Notes: generated by a model not told the origin, from the sequence alone. A stretch of DNA of 64,000 nt from Heliocidaris erythrogramma (GCA_025617745.1 CM046870.1:5457618-5521617), one strand, 5' to 3'. Positions 43,796 to 55,082 are shown, counted from the first letter of the stretch. A program made the numbers and translations.

Positions 43796-44164
43796 TCAAA
43801 ACATCGCTATATTTCTGGCGAATCCTCGGATATTCCAGATGCTGAGAAGAGCTTTTATTTGTGTTGTTTTTATAATCATCAGATACGCAGTTGACATAAA
43901 ACTTATACGATTGCCATCTGTAAGCTTCCCAGTTTCTAGTGATACATTAATTGCCATATTTGTGATTTTCTTTGAATATCTACTATAACAAAGTTTTATC
44001 AAATTTCAATGAAATTCCGTAATTAAATCATCCACAATGAAACAAATAGCTCATGCACTACAATTCAGCATTTTTTTAAAACAGGCATTCTAACATTCAA
44101 AACTTGTTCATGTCTGCTCTTGATGAACCGATCAGGCTTATATTATACACACAAACGGATTGTT

Positions 44165-44372
44165 TCAATGAAACCTGTATATAAAGACCACTCGAGTGAA
44201 TAAAAGGCATACAAAAAATTTGGTCTTTATCAGCAGGTGGTCTTTATGAACACGATACAGTTTGTTCACGTTTAAAAACGAGAAATACTTTGCAACAGAA
44301 ACATTAAAAAGTGCGGTCTTTATATAGACAAGTGGTTTTCAGTACAGGTGGTCACTAAAACAGGTTTCACTG
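44165..44372. mobile_element. CAGTGAAACC-type short element, copy 3
   Basis: Starts near CAATGAAACCTGTATATAAA and ends AAACAGGTTTCACTG followed by TA. The left terminus is one base off consensus. The interior keeps GGTCTTTAT and GGTGGTCACTAAAAC. Confidence 0.55.
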
Positions 44373-44511
44373 TATTATACATTTTATTGGCATGACTGTC
44401 TTTTGAAATGGATTGGTAATACTAATAGCAAGTGGCAAATGTACTTTGCAGCGTAAATCGCTCTCTGTGCAAAGTGCTTTTTGTATAATACCAAATGGAC
44501 TAGATAGACCT

Positions 44512-44737
44512 GCTTACTAAGTGTTCAAATGTATGGATGTTTCTTTCCTGGGGACCTAGTAACGAGGTATTCCATTAACCTGTTATTAAGGAATGAACTA
44601 CAATACTTGGAATCCAGTTTGCATACATTACTTGTTGCTATGTCTGACAAGCCTCTGGCAAGCTTTCAGGTTGTCAAGAACAACCTTTGTTTCAAAAGTT
44701 TGCATAAAATTTGAATCACTTAGTAAACAGGTCTATT
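44512..44737. mobile_element. Short inverted-repeat element, family D, copy 2
   Basis: Ends AGATAGACCTGCTTACTAAG and CTTAGTAAACAGGTCTATT are inverted repeats. Inside is TGGCAAGCTTTCAGGTTGTC, the reverse complement of the family D core at 19960-20020. Confidence 0.6.
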
Positions 44738-46070
44738 GGATTATTACGGCAAGTGAGTTAAAGGTCAGATTAAGAATCTTACTAATCATTCAAGATGATA
44801 AATTGTTTCCGAAATATGATTGCAAATGAAACAGATTTAACAACCTCTTTCTGTCATATTTTGCCAATAGACATTTCGATAATGTCAGTAACCTTGCTAC
44901 ACAAATAATGTTCTATGTACCCCTAACGCTAAATGGGAGTTTTATTCGTACACATGCTTTCCATTGTAATGCTGAAATCATGTTCTTTGTATTTTTGAGT
45001 GTTATTCAATATGCTCACTCTTTCTTTGTATCGGCGTTACCCCCATGGAGAGGTAATATCGTTCTTATCTGTATGCTTTTAAAGAGTGTTTATTGAAAGA
45101 TGAAAATAAAATAGTGAATTTATCATACATGCAAAATGTTAAATATGAGGTGTCTTATATCTTAAGTAAATTTTATTGTTCTTTATTTCATGATATTTTG
45201 ATTTTATTGTAAAATTCAATTATACATGTAACTACAACCTAATTTCGTATGAACAACGCCACAATGGTGACGGCTATAATGTAAATATAATCATGACGAA
45301 GTTGATTGTGGGGAGGGTGGTGATGGTGATGATAATGGTGATCCTTATGACCAGGAGGGGGAGGATAATGATGATGATGATGATGATGGTTACGATGGTG
45401 ATAGTGATGATAGGGATAATCATGATGATTACGTCTAGAGTTTGAATGAATGACAACAAAGATGACAACTCAGATGTATTCTGATAGTAAATTATAAATT
45501 CAGGCAAATGGCAAAGAAATTTAATCAAACAGAACTGAATCAAAACATTAAAAAATCATTGTACCAGAAATAAGAATACTGCCATTCAAAGATTTTCTTT
45601 CTTGCAATAGGTATTTCAAAATAACACAGTTCCAAATATGTTTTTGGACCCTACCATTATTATTTGGCCGAGTCATCAAGTATTAGTCGGACAGGGATTC
45701 GTGGTCGAACATTTTGAATTTTCCCATTTTGATGTAAAAAAGCTTCATATCATAAAGAAACTGGTATTGGTGAATTTCTGAAAGAAAATCCTTTCTTCCT
45801 TACAAGTTACAACACTGGAGAGGTTCTTCGGATGAGATGTAACAGTGAGAAAGTTTTTTTTCGGAGTTTTTTTTCCTTCACAATCTGTAAAAAAAAATTA
45901 CCATTCTACAACATCCTCGGACTGCATCAGCAACAGCGCCAGCTACGAAGCAGGTCTGAAGGAGCTTGCAGAACAGCAAATTCAATTTAACCAAATTTCA
46001 TTGAATTAAACAGAACATATTTCTCATTATTTCTTTCTTGCGGTTAATGTTGATGTCGAGAAGCTAATTA

Positions 46071-46244
46071 CAGTGAAACTTGCTTTAGCGACTACCTTTT
46101 AGAAAGGCCTCAATTTTTTTCTTTCCCTTGACCTGTGTTTCCACTGAAACATGTAGGCTATCACAGCAACCTGTACATATAATAAAGATCGCCTGCCTTG
46201 TATCTTTCTCGTCTCCCTCACGTAGAATTTTGCAGGTTTCACCT
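46071..46244. mobile_element. CAGTGAAACC-type short element, copy 4
   Basis: Preceded by TA; starts CAGTGAAACTTGCTTTAGCG and ends near TGCAGGTTTCACCTTA, with a worn right end. Same internal layout as copy 1 (CCTGTACATATAATAAAG). Confidence 0.5.
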
Positions 46245-46489
46245 TATAATAAGAGGACAGATATTCAATGACATTAGCCGACTTCTATACCCCCTCCTTC
46301 TAATTCAACCCACCCCCCTCTCTCTCTCTCTTACCTCGTCTCTAACACCTCCTTCTCTTTCTCGTCTTTCTCTTTTTTTTTAAATAGATGTTGACTCTCC
46401 TCTTCCTCTTTATTTCATTTTATTTCATTTTTTTTGTACTTCGCTTTCTTTACCCCCAATTTTTATTCTCAGTGACTGTTTCATCGTCC

Positions 46490-46645
46490 TGTTTACCTCT
46501 CTCTCTCTCTCTTCTTCTCTCTTTCCAGCCTCTCTCTCTCTCTCTATCTATCTTCATGTTCATTACCCTTTCCTCTTTTAGTCTTCTCCACTTTTCTTCA
46601 CTTCTTCTCCTCCTCTTCTTCTTCTTCTTCTTCTTCTTCTTCTTC
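46490..46645 (+). repeat. CT-rich tract ending in (CTT)n
   Basis: CTCTCTCTCT runs followed by about ten CTT triplets. Confidence 0.8.
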
Positions 46646-46840
46646 GGAATTATTAGAAGCGTTTTCATTTTCGGAATTGTGTACTTTGGGTATGAACACT
46701 ATTTTATTTCATTTTTTAACAATCAACTCCATCACCTTTATCGGAATTACCAACCTAAGGAGTAACGACGAACCTTTGGATTAACAAACATGACGAACTT
46801 TTCGGAATTACGAACCTTCGGAAAACGACATGTAATCCTT
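46635..46840. repeat. Second stretch of TTCGGAATTACGAACC motifs
   Basis: After a (CTT)n run, CGGAATTATTAGAAGC, TTCGGAATTGTG, CGGAATTACCAACC, ACGAACCTTTGG and CGGAATTACGAACCTTCGG appear, ending AAAACGACATGTAAT. The final block matches the right end of the element at 27664. Confidence 0.5.
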
Positions 46841-47377
46841 TAATCAATGTACCAATCAACCAATTAAATATTTTCAAATGTAAATATTTATCCCCATATA
46901 TTCCCTTGAACTTATAGTGCCCCTACATTCTCAAGCCCTTACCCCCTGTCATGACCGTTCGTGCTAGATTCAATGTACCCTCTACAAATAGGTCAAGAAC
47001 CGTCTGACCCAGATTACAGACACGGAACTAATTATATCATTTTTTGCCCTATGGAATTTATGCGCTGGAGTGTACTGCCCGCCAGTGAATCCAACCCTGA
47101 GCTTAGCAAGGTACAGAGTTTTGTCATAATACGGTATATCTAATTTTGACTGCCAAGAGTCTCAATTAGTCCGTTTCGGCAGACAACGTTATTAGTCACT
47201 ACGCTGCATGACTGGCTGCATCAGTGCCATATGCATGCACTCATTTTTCTTTTTGTATTGTTTTTTTTTTTTGGTCTCATGTGCTTGAAAGTCCTTTGAC
47301 TTATCTGCTAGACAAAGACGTCTATTATTGACGTTCATAATGTATTCAATGTATTTATTTAATTTCGTACATTATTA

Positions 47378-48025
47378 TGCATAATTATACATTCAATATG
47401 TATTCAATTATGTATTCAATTATGCATTTAATTATGTATTCAATTTTGGATTCAATTCAATGTATTCAATTATGCATTCAACAAGTATAATTATACGATG
47501 TATGAGATCTGGACCATGCCTTAAAAATGTATGTTGGAAATATGCAGAAACAAATAAATCAAATCAAATCAAATAAGAAAAAAGAATACCCCCAATTCCC
47601 CCCCTCCCCACACGTACACAATCACACACCACCACACCTGCAAACACAATGTGATAATAATTATGACAAAGCTTTTGACTGACATTCGTAAATAACAATG
47701 CATAATTATACATTCAATATGTATTCAATTATGTATTCAATTATGCATTTAATTATGTATTCAATTTTGGATTCAATTTAATGTATCCAATTATGCATTC
47801 AACAAGTATAATTATACGATGTATGAGATCTGGACCATGCCTTAAAAATGTATGTTGGAAATATGCAGAAACAAATAAATCAAATCAAATCAAATAAGAA
47901 AAAAGAATACCCCCAATTCCCCCCCCCCCCCTCCCCACACATACACAATCACACACCACCACACCCACAAACACAATGTGATAATAATTATGACAAAGCT
48001 TTTGACTGACATTCGTAAATAACAA
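47378..48025 (+). repeat. Direct tandem duplication, period about 321 bp
   Basis: TGCATAATTATACATTCAAT starts both units (47378 and 47699) and GACATTCGTAAATAACAA ends both. Differences are few; the second unit has a longer C run near 47922. Each unit includes TATTCAATTATG short repeats and a tail-like AAATCAAATCAAATCAAAT, which resembles a retrotransposon 3' end. Confidence 0.75.
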
Positions 48026-48146
48026 ATTTTATCTCGTATTTTCACGCTTCATGTTTTCCCCGTCCCGCTCGGGTAGACAGAAAGCAGCAAAATAATATTG
48101 TCATGTAACCATGTGCGTCTTTATTTCTTGTCACGGCCATGGCGGC

Positions 48147-48165
48147 GGGGGGGGGGGGGGGGGGG
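48147..48165 (+). repeat. 19-base G run
   Basis: Interrupts the decayed inverted first-exon copy; a matching shorter G run is at 48694-48705. Confidence 0.8.
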
Positions 48166-48194
48166 AGACGCGACCCCCTCCCCCACCGGATCGT

Positions 48195-48340
48195 CGCCCA
48201 TGCTATAATCCAGGCAGCTATATAAATAAAATCTTTCCATTCTAGCCGGGAAAAGTTCTTGAGGACAACCACACTGAACCGTGAATGAATCAGTGTGTGT
48301 TCACACAGCTATCTTAGGTAGATGTTGAACGTTTAACAGC
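48195..48340 (-). pseudogene. Inverted, decayed copy of the leader and first codons of the 49587 gene
   Basis: Read on the minus strand, this repeats the leader of the gene at 49587 and then an ATG at 48240-48238 followed by AAAGATTTTATTT, the counterpart of ATGAAAGGATTCTAT. A four-base insertion and a one-base loss break and then restore the frame, so the signal-peptide core is scrambled. Past about 48195 the similarity is lost, and a 19-G run sits at 48147-48165. It looks like a broken head-to-head duplicate. Confidence 0.55.
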
Positions 48341-48839
48341 CCATTGAAGAAGAGAAAGACACATTTGATCAGAGTTATACATCAAGAAAGAAATCGGGAA
48401 TAAATATTTTGAAATGGTCTCCTTGTATTCATAATTCCCTTGCGTGTTTTTTAATGAACCCATTGGACGCATTTGCCTCAATAGGGTGTTTTTTTTTTTT
48501 TTATAGATAACTATTTATTTAAAAGAAAAGAAAAAGCATAAATATGAAAAATGAGAAGAGGAAACGAAAATAGGAACAGGATTTTTAAAAACTAGACAGG
48601 GTAGAATTTTCTCGGAAGGGGGGTGGCTGCATAGAATATATTGAATATAACTATATGGATAAAGTAAAGAGTACATACTGTTTTAGTCATGGAGGGGGGG
48701 GGGGGGCTGTACAGAATATCTTGAAATACTGGTTCATGACTAAAATAATCCTGCTGTTTACTCTCCTTTGTCGGGGCCCCTTCACAGTCGAATGTACTAC
48801 ACAAGTGGAACCCGGTATTTTATCAAGTAGCCTGGATTT

Positions 48840-49470
48840 CTATTAAGCCGCAGACAACGTAAAGATGGCTGTCCGGAGGCGGTTTTGGGCGCGCTTTTTA
48901 TCCTGCATGGCTGTGTTATTAGCGCTGCTGATGTACACGACGTTTTTATCAATCGAGCTCTTTTAGCGCTTAGCCTTGTCGAGTTAAGAACCTGGCGATG
49001 ATGATCAACACTCCGCCTGAGTTTCCCCGCTAATTGATCACCCAGCCCCAGTACGAGTCTCACATTTATCGGCTTAAGTTGAGAAGGGGTGAGAGAAGGA
49101 GAGAGAGAGGGAGAGAAAGAGCAAAAGTTCACTGCCTTATGTTAGTCAGAAGTCCCGCGTAAGTCGAACGTGAGTGTTGCATCGCCTTCCTGATGAGCCG
49201 CAGAGCAGAGCAGTACATTTTGAAGCAGACGATATCGGCAGACGATTAAAAGTAAAAAATTGCTTGCTTCGCGCGTATTTGTCGTATTCCGTAAGCCTAT
49301 ATCCAACCAGTGTTTACCATACGGGATTTAATTCCACCTGTGCGTGCGTACTGATGCTACGTACCCCTCCCTGAATACATTGGTACACCCATTATTGATA
49401 AAAGCATTTGCTCTTTGGAGAGACCCAAATACGAGTGGAGGGAATAATCATTCCAAGCATACCCGGCGGT
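48840..49470. promoter_or_regulatory. CpG-richer probable promoter region
   Basis: Base composition shifts from AT-rich flanks to frequent CG dinucleotides (GGGCGCGC, CGACG, TCGCGCG). The stretch sits between the head-to-head leaders at 48240 (-) and 49587 (+). It contains a short GA-rich tract near 49100. This is consistent with a promoter that may once have served both directions. Confidence 0.35.
48865..48966 (+). CDS. Small ORF, 33 aa, one hydrophobic segment
   Basis: ATG in a fair context (AAAGATGG) opens MAVRRRFWARFLSCMAVLLA, continues LLMYTTFLSIELF and stops at TAG. A basic RRR head followed by about 20 hydrophobic residues resembles the anchor of a type II membrane protein or a small membrane peptide. 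It lies in the GC-rich area between the two inverted leader copies. No homologue was recognised, and chance cannot be excluded for such a short frame. Confidence 0.2.
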   Translation: MAVRRRFWARFLSCMAVLLALLMYTTFLSIELF

Positions 49471-49586
49471 TAAGTGTTCAACATCTACCTAAGAAAGCTG
49501 TGTGAACGCACACCGATTGATTCACGGTTCAGTGTGGTTGTGCTCAAGAATTTTGTCCTTCTTTTTCGGAAACTCCGTCGGCCATA
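49470..49586 (+). promoter_or_regulatory. 5' leader of the signal-peptide gene
   Basis: This stretch directly precedes ATG 49587. It is matched on the opposite strand at 48240-48340 with roughly nine identical bases in ten over about 90 bp, starting at GTTCAACATCTACCTAAG. The match stops just upstream, which hints that the leader or transcript start lies near 49470. No TATA box was obvious. Confidence 0.4.
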
Positions 49587-49701
49587 ATGAAAGGATTCTA
49601 TCTAGCTGCGTGGATTAGTAGCATGACCCTTTTGCTGTTGGCTGTCCACCCGAGCGGGACGGGGGCATCGAGTCTACGTTTTTCCCGTAGAAGCCTTGGC
49701 G
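49587..49701 (+). CDS. First coding exon of a secreted or membrane protein (signal peptide)
   Basis: Starts at ATG 49587, runs 38 codons plus one base and ends at a strong donor GTAAGT (49702). It begins MKGFYLAAWISSMTLLLLAV and continues HPSGTGASSLRFSRRSLG. The layout (Lys2, hydrophobic core at residues 4-20, small residues near Gly24-Ala27) is a textbook signal peptide with cleavage probably after TGA. Two basic pairs or near-pairs (RFSRR) follow. The upstream 700 bp is GC- and CpG-richer than its surroundings, as at a promoter. No homologue was recognised and no later exon could be placed with confidence. One option is the acceptor at 52157, where a phase-1 exon would add GRRSENFCRCRSGV and then stop, but that is weak. 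Confidence 0.55.
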
Positions 49702-50745
49702 GTAAGTTGTCCTTTTTTCATTCCTTGCCTATTACTTTCCTGGTTGTGGTTGCGGTTGCTGGAGAGTTGGAAAGGTTAATGACGGTATCATTTTGGATCA
49801 ATGCATGTCTGAAGGAGAGATGACATTAGCGCTCCAGACGTACCTAATGTAGCATATTTCACTATCAAGCAACATAGCTCATTGTCAAAAAGCCATATCG
49901 ACCATGCATTTTGCACTGAAACAAAACACAGGTGTTCATTAAAGGGGTTAACTTGTTAATTTTTTCTCTCGTTGCTTCAGTATAATATAGGCCAACCTGG
50001 AACATAAAAAACAAACTAAAAAGATGAATGTATTGACGTCAATATTTCATTAAACATTTTTTTTGTTACATTGTTGTTTGTTGATGTTCAAATGTTTAGA
50101 TGAAAACGGATTAAGCATTTTTTAAATGACTAATTATATGGCAGAGCGTTGAAAAAAGAAGAAACTATTATATAGGCCATAACATTTGTATTATCTGAAA
50201 GTTAGTTATTATGATTTCCGATGGCATTTGTCTATAGATTTCCAGGGTCATGCATCCCTGAAAAAAAACATTTCTTCAGATTTTCGTGCAGAATTTCAGT
50301 TGTCTTGCCTTCCTGTAAAACACAATAAGCTTTTAGACTGGTCTCATACTATGCCACTGATCATTAAAATTGCATTTGGCATAATGCTTAATATTTTCTG
50401 AGCGCTTTGAAATTTCCCCGTGAACATTGATTTGTAGCTCACATTCTGTGCACCATCTCCATTCCGTACTGTGAAGCATGGTGAAAATCATTCACGCCTA
50501 CAGAAATTTCGGAATAATATATTTTCCTGCATACGCCAACAATGAGAAGAAAAGTGTGGTTCTTTGAACGAGATTTCATGTTTGTTTTCTAGGTTTGATG
50601 TTCAACAGGTGGGTTTACGATCAATTTCATTCTACAAACGAAAGTGAATGGATTTAAAGCCTGCTAGACTGTGTATCATTTATCCTCCCTGTCATGATTA
50701 GATCTCCACTAGCTCTGTGTTGGGAACCAGAGACATCATGCAATG
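49702..50745 (+). other. First intron of the signal-peptide gene
   Basis: AT-rich and non-repetitive as far as I can see. A 16-bp segment GTTTGATGTTCAACAG at 50593-50608 sits between a good acceptor (TTTGTTTTCTAG) and GTGGGT, and could be a micro-exon, but it is too short to judge. Confidence 0.3.
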
Positions 50746-50945
50746 CCTGAACCCGTCTCACACGAGGCGTCATTTCGACTGCGTCAGTACCTGCGCTAAT
50801 CGAGCCTGTAAAGGGAATTAACCCATACGTCATAAAAGTATTGTTTGTACTGTACATTTTACAATCACTTTTTGAACGGAATCACTCTTTCATGACGCGG
50901 TCCCACCGTCAACAGAATGACGCTTCGTGTGAGCCGAGCTTTAGG
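50745..50945. mobile_element. GAGGCGTCATTTCGA short repeat, copy 1
   Basis: Shares CGAGGCGTCATTTCGACTGC, CCTGCGCTAATCGAGCCT and AGTATTGTTTG with 51765-51985. The outer CACACGAGGCGTCA and TGACGCTTCGTGTGAGCCG are rough inverted repeats. A further related half lies at 50945-51170 (GACGTAACACTGCGTCA twice). Confidence 0.5.
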
Positions 50946-51277
50946 CCCGTTGCACACGAGGAGCCATTTGTCTGACGTAACACTGCGTCAGCGACTGGCG
51001 CTGTATTTGATGAGCTATAGAGAGTGATATTTAACAGATAGTTAATGAAAAATAAGAAATGCAAACATTGCTTTGAATTGCCTTGATAGCTTTGATTGGC
51101 GTGGTAATAATGCAGTGGAAATGACGTAACACTGCGTCACCGACTGGCGCGGTTCCTTCACCCGCCATCATGCCATGTCTTAGAGACATATGCCAAAACA
51201 AAAAAGCGAAAAGTAAACGGTTGCAAGCATTGTGTTGAATCATTGGTACATGTCCTTTACGAATTCCTTTCATATAT

Positions 51278-51564
51278 ACACTATAATAAAAAAATGCCGT
51301 TTTTCACGGGAAATTCCTGGCAGTCAGGATGCCGGGAATGCCCGTTTTTCCACAGTACATAGACCGCGGTTTAAATATGAGAAAATGTTTTTTTAACAGT
51401 GTTTTATGTCGGGCGATAGTAAATATGTGCTGATTTCCGGTAAACCAACAAACTTGCTGTGGTTTTACAGGAAAAAGACTGTAAAATTGAAATAACGGCA
51501 ATAACTTGTAATTTCAAGGGCCAAGCAAAAAACCTGTAGTTTTACAGTTATTTTTTACAGTGTA
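51278..51564. mobile_element. TACACTGTAAAAAA-type short element
   Basis: Left TACACTATAATAAAAAAATG and right TTACAGTTATTTTTTACAGT then GTA are inverted repeats; about 287 bp. Internal sequence is rich in ACAGTAAAAC-type motifs. No coding frame. Confidence 0.6.
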
Positions 51565-51764
51565 GGCTTAATTGACGCAGATAATGACTCATTCAAAATG
51601 ATACCTTGTGTGGATCTGGAAAGGGCATTAGTAACGAAACACACTAGGTAAGGAAACCTCTGTGTTCCACCCGTCGGTATAGAGTTCATGTATGGAAGAG
51701 AGAATTAGGTAAACCCGCATTCATTCAGAGAATTAAATACAGCAACGCATCCGGCAAAAGCATC

Positions 51765-51985
51765 CGAGGCGTCATTTCGATTGCGTCATTACCTGCGCTA
51801 ATCGAGCCTTTGAAGGCAATAACCCAGTATTGTAAACCCAAGTATTGTTTGCATGCACTGTTCATTTTGCAATCACTTCTCAAACGATATCACCCTTTCA
51901 TGAGGCGCAAAAGACCATACAATCTTGAGTCACTGACGCGGTCCTTACCACAGCAGATGACGCCCCGTGTAAACCGGGCGTAATA
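51765..51985. mobile_element. GAGGCGTCATTTCGA short repeat, copy 2
   Basis: Starts CCGAGGCGTCATTTCGATTG and ends CAGATGACGCCCCGTGTAAA then CCGGGCG. It is about 80% similar by eye to the copy at 50745. Confidence 0.5.
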
Positions 51986-51989
51986 TTAT

Positions 51990-52570
51990 TATGGAGACAG
52001 GGTTGTGTTCCAAATGTATTACAATACGGTGTACTACAAACGTTTCTATAGACTGTATATTTGCCTTTTTACACACGAAAGAACCTATTCATAAGTATTA
52101 GCAATTTGATAATGAAATATCTCAATCATTAAAGATTAATTCCTTTACGTTCTTAGGTCGACGTTCAGAGAATTTCTGTAGATGCCGATCAGGCGTCTAA
52201 TGTGCCATTTGTGTGGTATTGCAGCTATACGTCATGTCATGTCATGAAAAAATGTTGAAGCTTGATTAAGTCTTTCCTGTGGTTTTTCTTATCATACCAA
52301 ATTGAGAAAGTAACGTACATGTATTGCATTAATTCGTCAACTTCTACATGTAGATGTAGTATATATCGCCTCCTCTCCTCCTGTCAATCCCTCTTCTACT
52401 CTTATTATGTCTCTCTATTCTGTTCAGCATTGCAGGCAGGGTGTTCAAGCTACAAACTTTATCAGTTCACAATGATTTCATCTTAATCGTTCTTATAATT
52501 ACTGTGTAAGATAAGAGTCAAACTTATGATGTAAATGATAAAACAGAAATCATGCCTTTTATTGTAGAAG
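51990..52570. other. Intronic or intergenic DNA
   Basis: Holds the weak acceptor at 52157 (TTTACGTTCTTAG) discussed with the gene at 49587. Otherwise nothing recognised. Confidence 0.3.
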
Positions 52571-52572
52571 TC

Positions 52573-52621
<49 letters not shown>

Positions 52622-52734
52622 CAGCAGCAGCAGCAGTAGTAGTATAGTACTAAAAATAGTAGTATAGTAGTACCACGAGAGGTTGAAGTATAGTAGTAGT
52701 AGTAGTTGTGGTAGTAGTAGTAGTAGTAGTAGTG

Positions 52735-52773
<39 letters not shown>

Positions 52774-52821
52774 TAGTAGTAGTAGTAGTAGTCGTCGTCG
52801 TCGTCGTAGTAGTAGTAGTAG

Positions 52822-52916
<95 letters not shown>

Positions 52917-52990
52917 ATAGTAGTAGTTTATGTAGTAGTAATAACACCAGTAGTTAGAGTAGGAATAGTAGTAGTAGTAGTCATAGTGGT
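52573..52990 (+). repeat. (TAG)n microsatellite, about 420 bp
   Basis: TAG triplets with short TCG, CAG and TGG blocks. Frames of poly-Val/Ser (+) or poly-Leu/Tyr (-) are artefacts. Confidence 0.9.
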
Positions 52991-52999
52991 AGTACGTGT

Positions 53000-54490
53000 G
53001 GTAAACATATACACATAATGTGATAGATATTGGACTTTATGACATTGTAACGTCTATTTGATCCGACATTTCGAACAAAATACTCTCATTGTGATCATTG
53101 ATTAACGCGGAGGAACGTTTGCGACCGCGTTTTAATTTGATTTTTTGGTCGGTTCACGCATGGATGAAAATGATGGGCGAAAATTGCACTGCAATTCTGC
53201 ATGAGAGATCTATTATACAGGGGCGGATGCGGGGATTTGAAATAGAGTGGGGTACAATCGGAAACATGTATGCTCACAACAAGTGGGGGAGGGGGAGGCG
53301 TTCGCAGAAATGATTGAATATGATGGGAGCTGGCTAAATATAATTGAGGATGTGTACACCTTCTGCTCTCCCATTGGGTCTGCCTTTATTTTGCAGTATT
53401 CTGTTATGGAACTGTCCATAACAGTGGGGGCATATTGGTGAAGGCTCTCGTACGGGAGGTCCTAGGTTTGATCCTTGCTCAGCGCTTACATCCTTGGACA
53501 AGGTGTTTTACCCACATTTACACTCTCTCGACCCAGGTGTATTTGGGAATTTGACAATGCTTTGGGTACAAAAAATAATAGTAACAGTGAAATCAGGTAT
53601 TGATAGTAATGAGGCTATTATCGTCATCATTATCATCGTCGTTATCATTATTATTATTATTGTTGTTATTATTATTATATAGGCTATCTGATAAACCAGA
53701 CATACATTTCTTTTCTGTTGCCGCCCATGCTCCCATAGCTACACCACTGTAGCCCTAAATCGAATTAATGTCGGTAGGTTGTTTGAAATTGTTTAAACAA
53801 TGACAATCTCTCCTCTCATGCTTCTGCGCCATATTTTATTTGAATTCGCTCAAATGAGAGGACTATTTTCTCGCGCGTTTGATTCCGTTCATGTTTGAGT
53901 GAACGCTGACAATAATGAAATCAAACATGAATACATTGAATAGACGTGTGTAGAATCCTGGAATTATGATTCTATAGCAGGTCTGCTTCTAACACTAGCA
54001 TAAACACAATAAGAGAGCCATATGAGACATGCAATATGGTGTACAGTGGCGTATTGTCGGTCCGCCATCGGGGGGGGGGGATCTCTCTTGGTTGACATGC
54101 AAATAGACAAGGTCATTGATTTGATTAGGAGCGGGTCTTTGACGGGGTCGGGAAGGGTGTACGCGTTTCATTTAAAGTTCCCTTTCCCCCTCTCCCCATT
54201 TGCGAGTTCTAAATACCTAAGTATTGTGTTACACCTCCTATACAAAATCGAGTGTTTTCACATCTTATTTGGATATACCATCAGTTATATTGTCATTATA
54301 ATGACCGTTACAATATAAGTTATATCTGATGTAACATTTAACTGTATATAATCTCATTTCATTGAATTTTAACGTAAACTCTAATGTATAGTCTTAAATC
54401 AACATCAAAAGAGTGCCAAAGAATGACAGTGCAAAATATACGTTATTGGATCCAGCAATATAAATAGTGTTATATATATTTTCAAAACGC
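53000..54490. other. Intronic or intergenic DNA
   Basis: Contains the SINE fragment at 53430, an (ATT)n patch at 53625-53680 and GGGGGGGG at 54070. No exon seen. Confidence 0.35.
53430..53560 (+). mobile_element. SINE fragment
   Basis: Contains a worn B box (AGGTTTGATCC) followed by CTTGGACAAGGTGTTTTACC and CACTCTCTCGACCCAGGTGT. This is the same order as in the SINE at 7554, and the 3' end is missing. Confidence 0.5.
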
Positions 54491-54496
54491 CACACT

Positions 54497-55082
54497 CCTC
54501 GGCCGTGTCGAATGTTGATTTCGAACACTTTAATTAGTATAGCCTTTGTATGCCTTTGAAAAGTTAAGGTAAATTATGCAAATTTCATGAAAATGTTTTA
54601 CTTGAAAAAGATTGTTTTCTATGCTTCTGTAAAGAGCTGAGAATGTAATACAATACATGTGTTAAACATTTATATACATGTATTACATTTTAGTCATCAT
54701 CCTCGGCTGTGTCGAATGTTGATTTCGAACACTTTAATTATTATAGCCTTTGTAGGCCTTTGGAAAGTGAAGGTAAATTATGCAAATTTCATTAAAATGT
54801 TTTACTTGAAAAGGATTGTTTTTTATGCCTCTGTAAAGAGCTGAGAATGTAATACAATACATGTGTTAAAAATTTATAATACATGTATTACATTTTAGTC
54901 ATCATCCTCGGCTGTGTCGAATGTTGATTTCGAACACTTCAATTAGTATAACCTTTGTAGGTCTTTGAAATGTGAAGGTAAATTATGTAAATTTCATTAA
55001 AATGTTTTACTTGAAAAGGATTGTTTTCTATGCCTCTGTAAAGATTTATAATACATGTATTACATTTTAGTCATCATTATCG
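54497..55082 (+). repeat. Three tandem units of about 205 bp
   Basis: Units start at CCTCGGCTGTGTCGAATGTT near 54497, 54701 and 54906 and end TACATGTATTACATTTTAGT. The third lacks about 40 bp around AGAGCTGAGAATGTAATAC. No coding frame is shared by the units. Confidence 0.75.

Larger units (their letters stand above)
43800..46070. other. Intergenic DNA
   Basis: Contains two short elements listed separately and a GATGATGAT-rich patch at 45315-45430. No gene recognised. Confidence 0.35.

Noticed and set aside
52483..53018. Poly-Val, poly-Leu and poly-Tyr frames
   Set aside because: Artefacts of the (TAG)n microsatellite.
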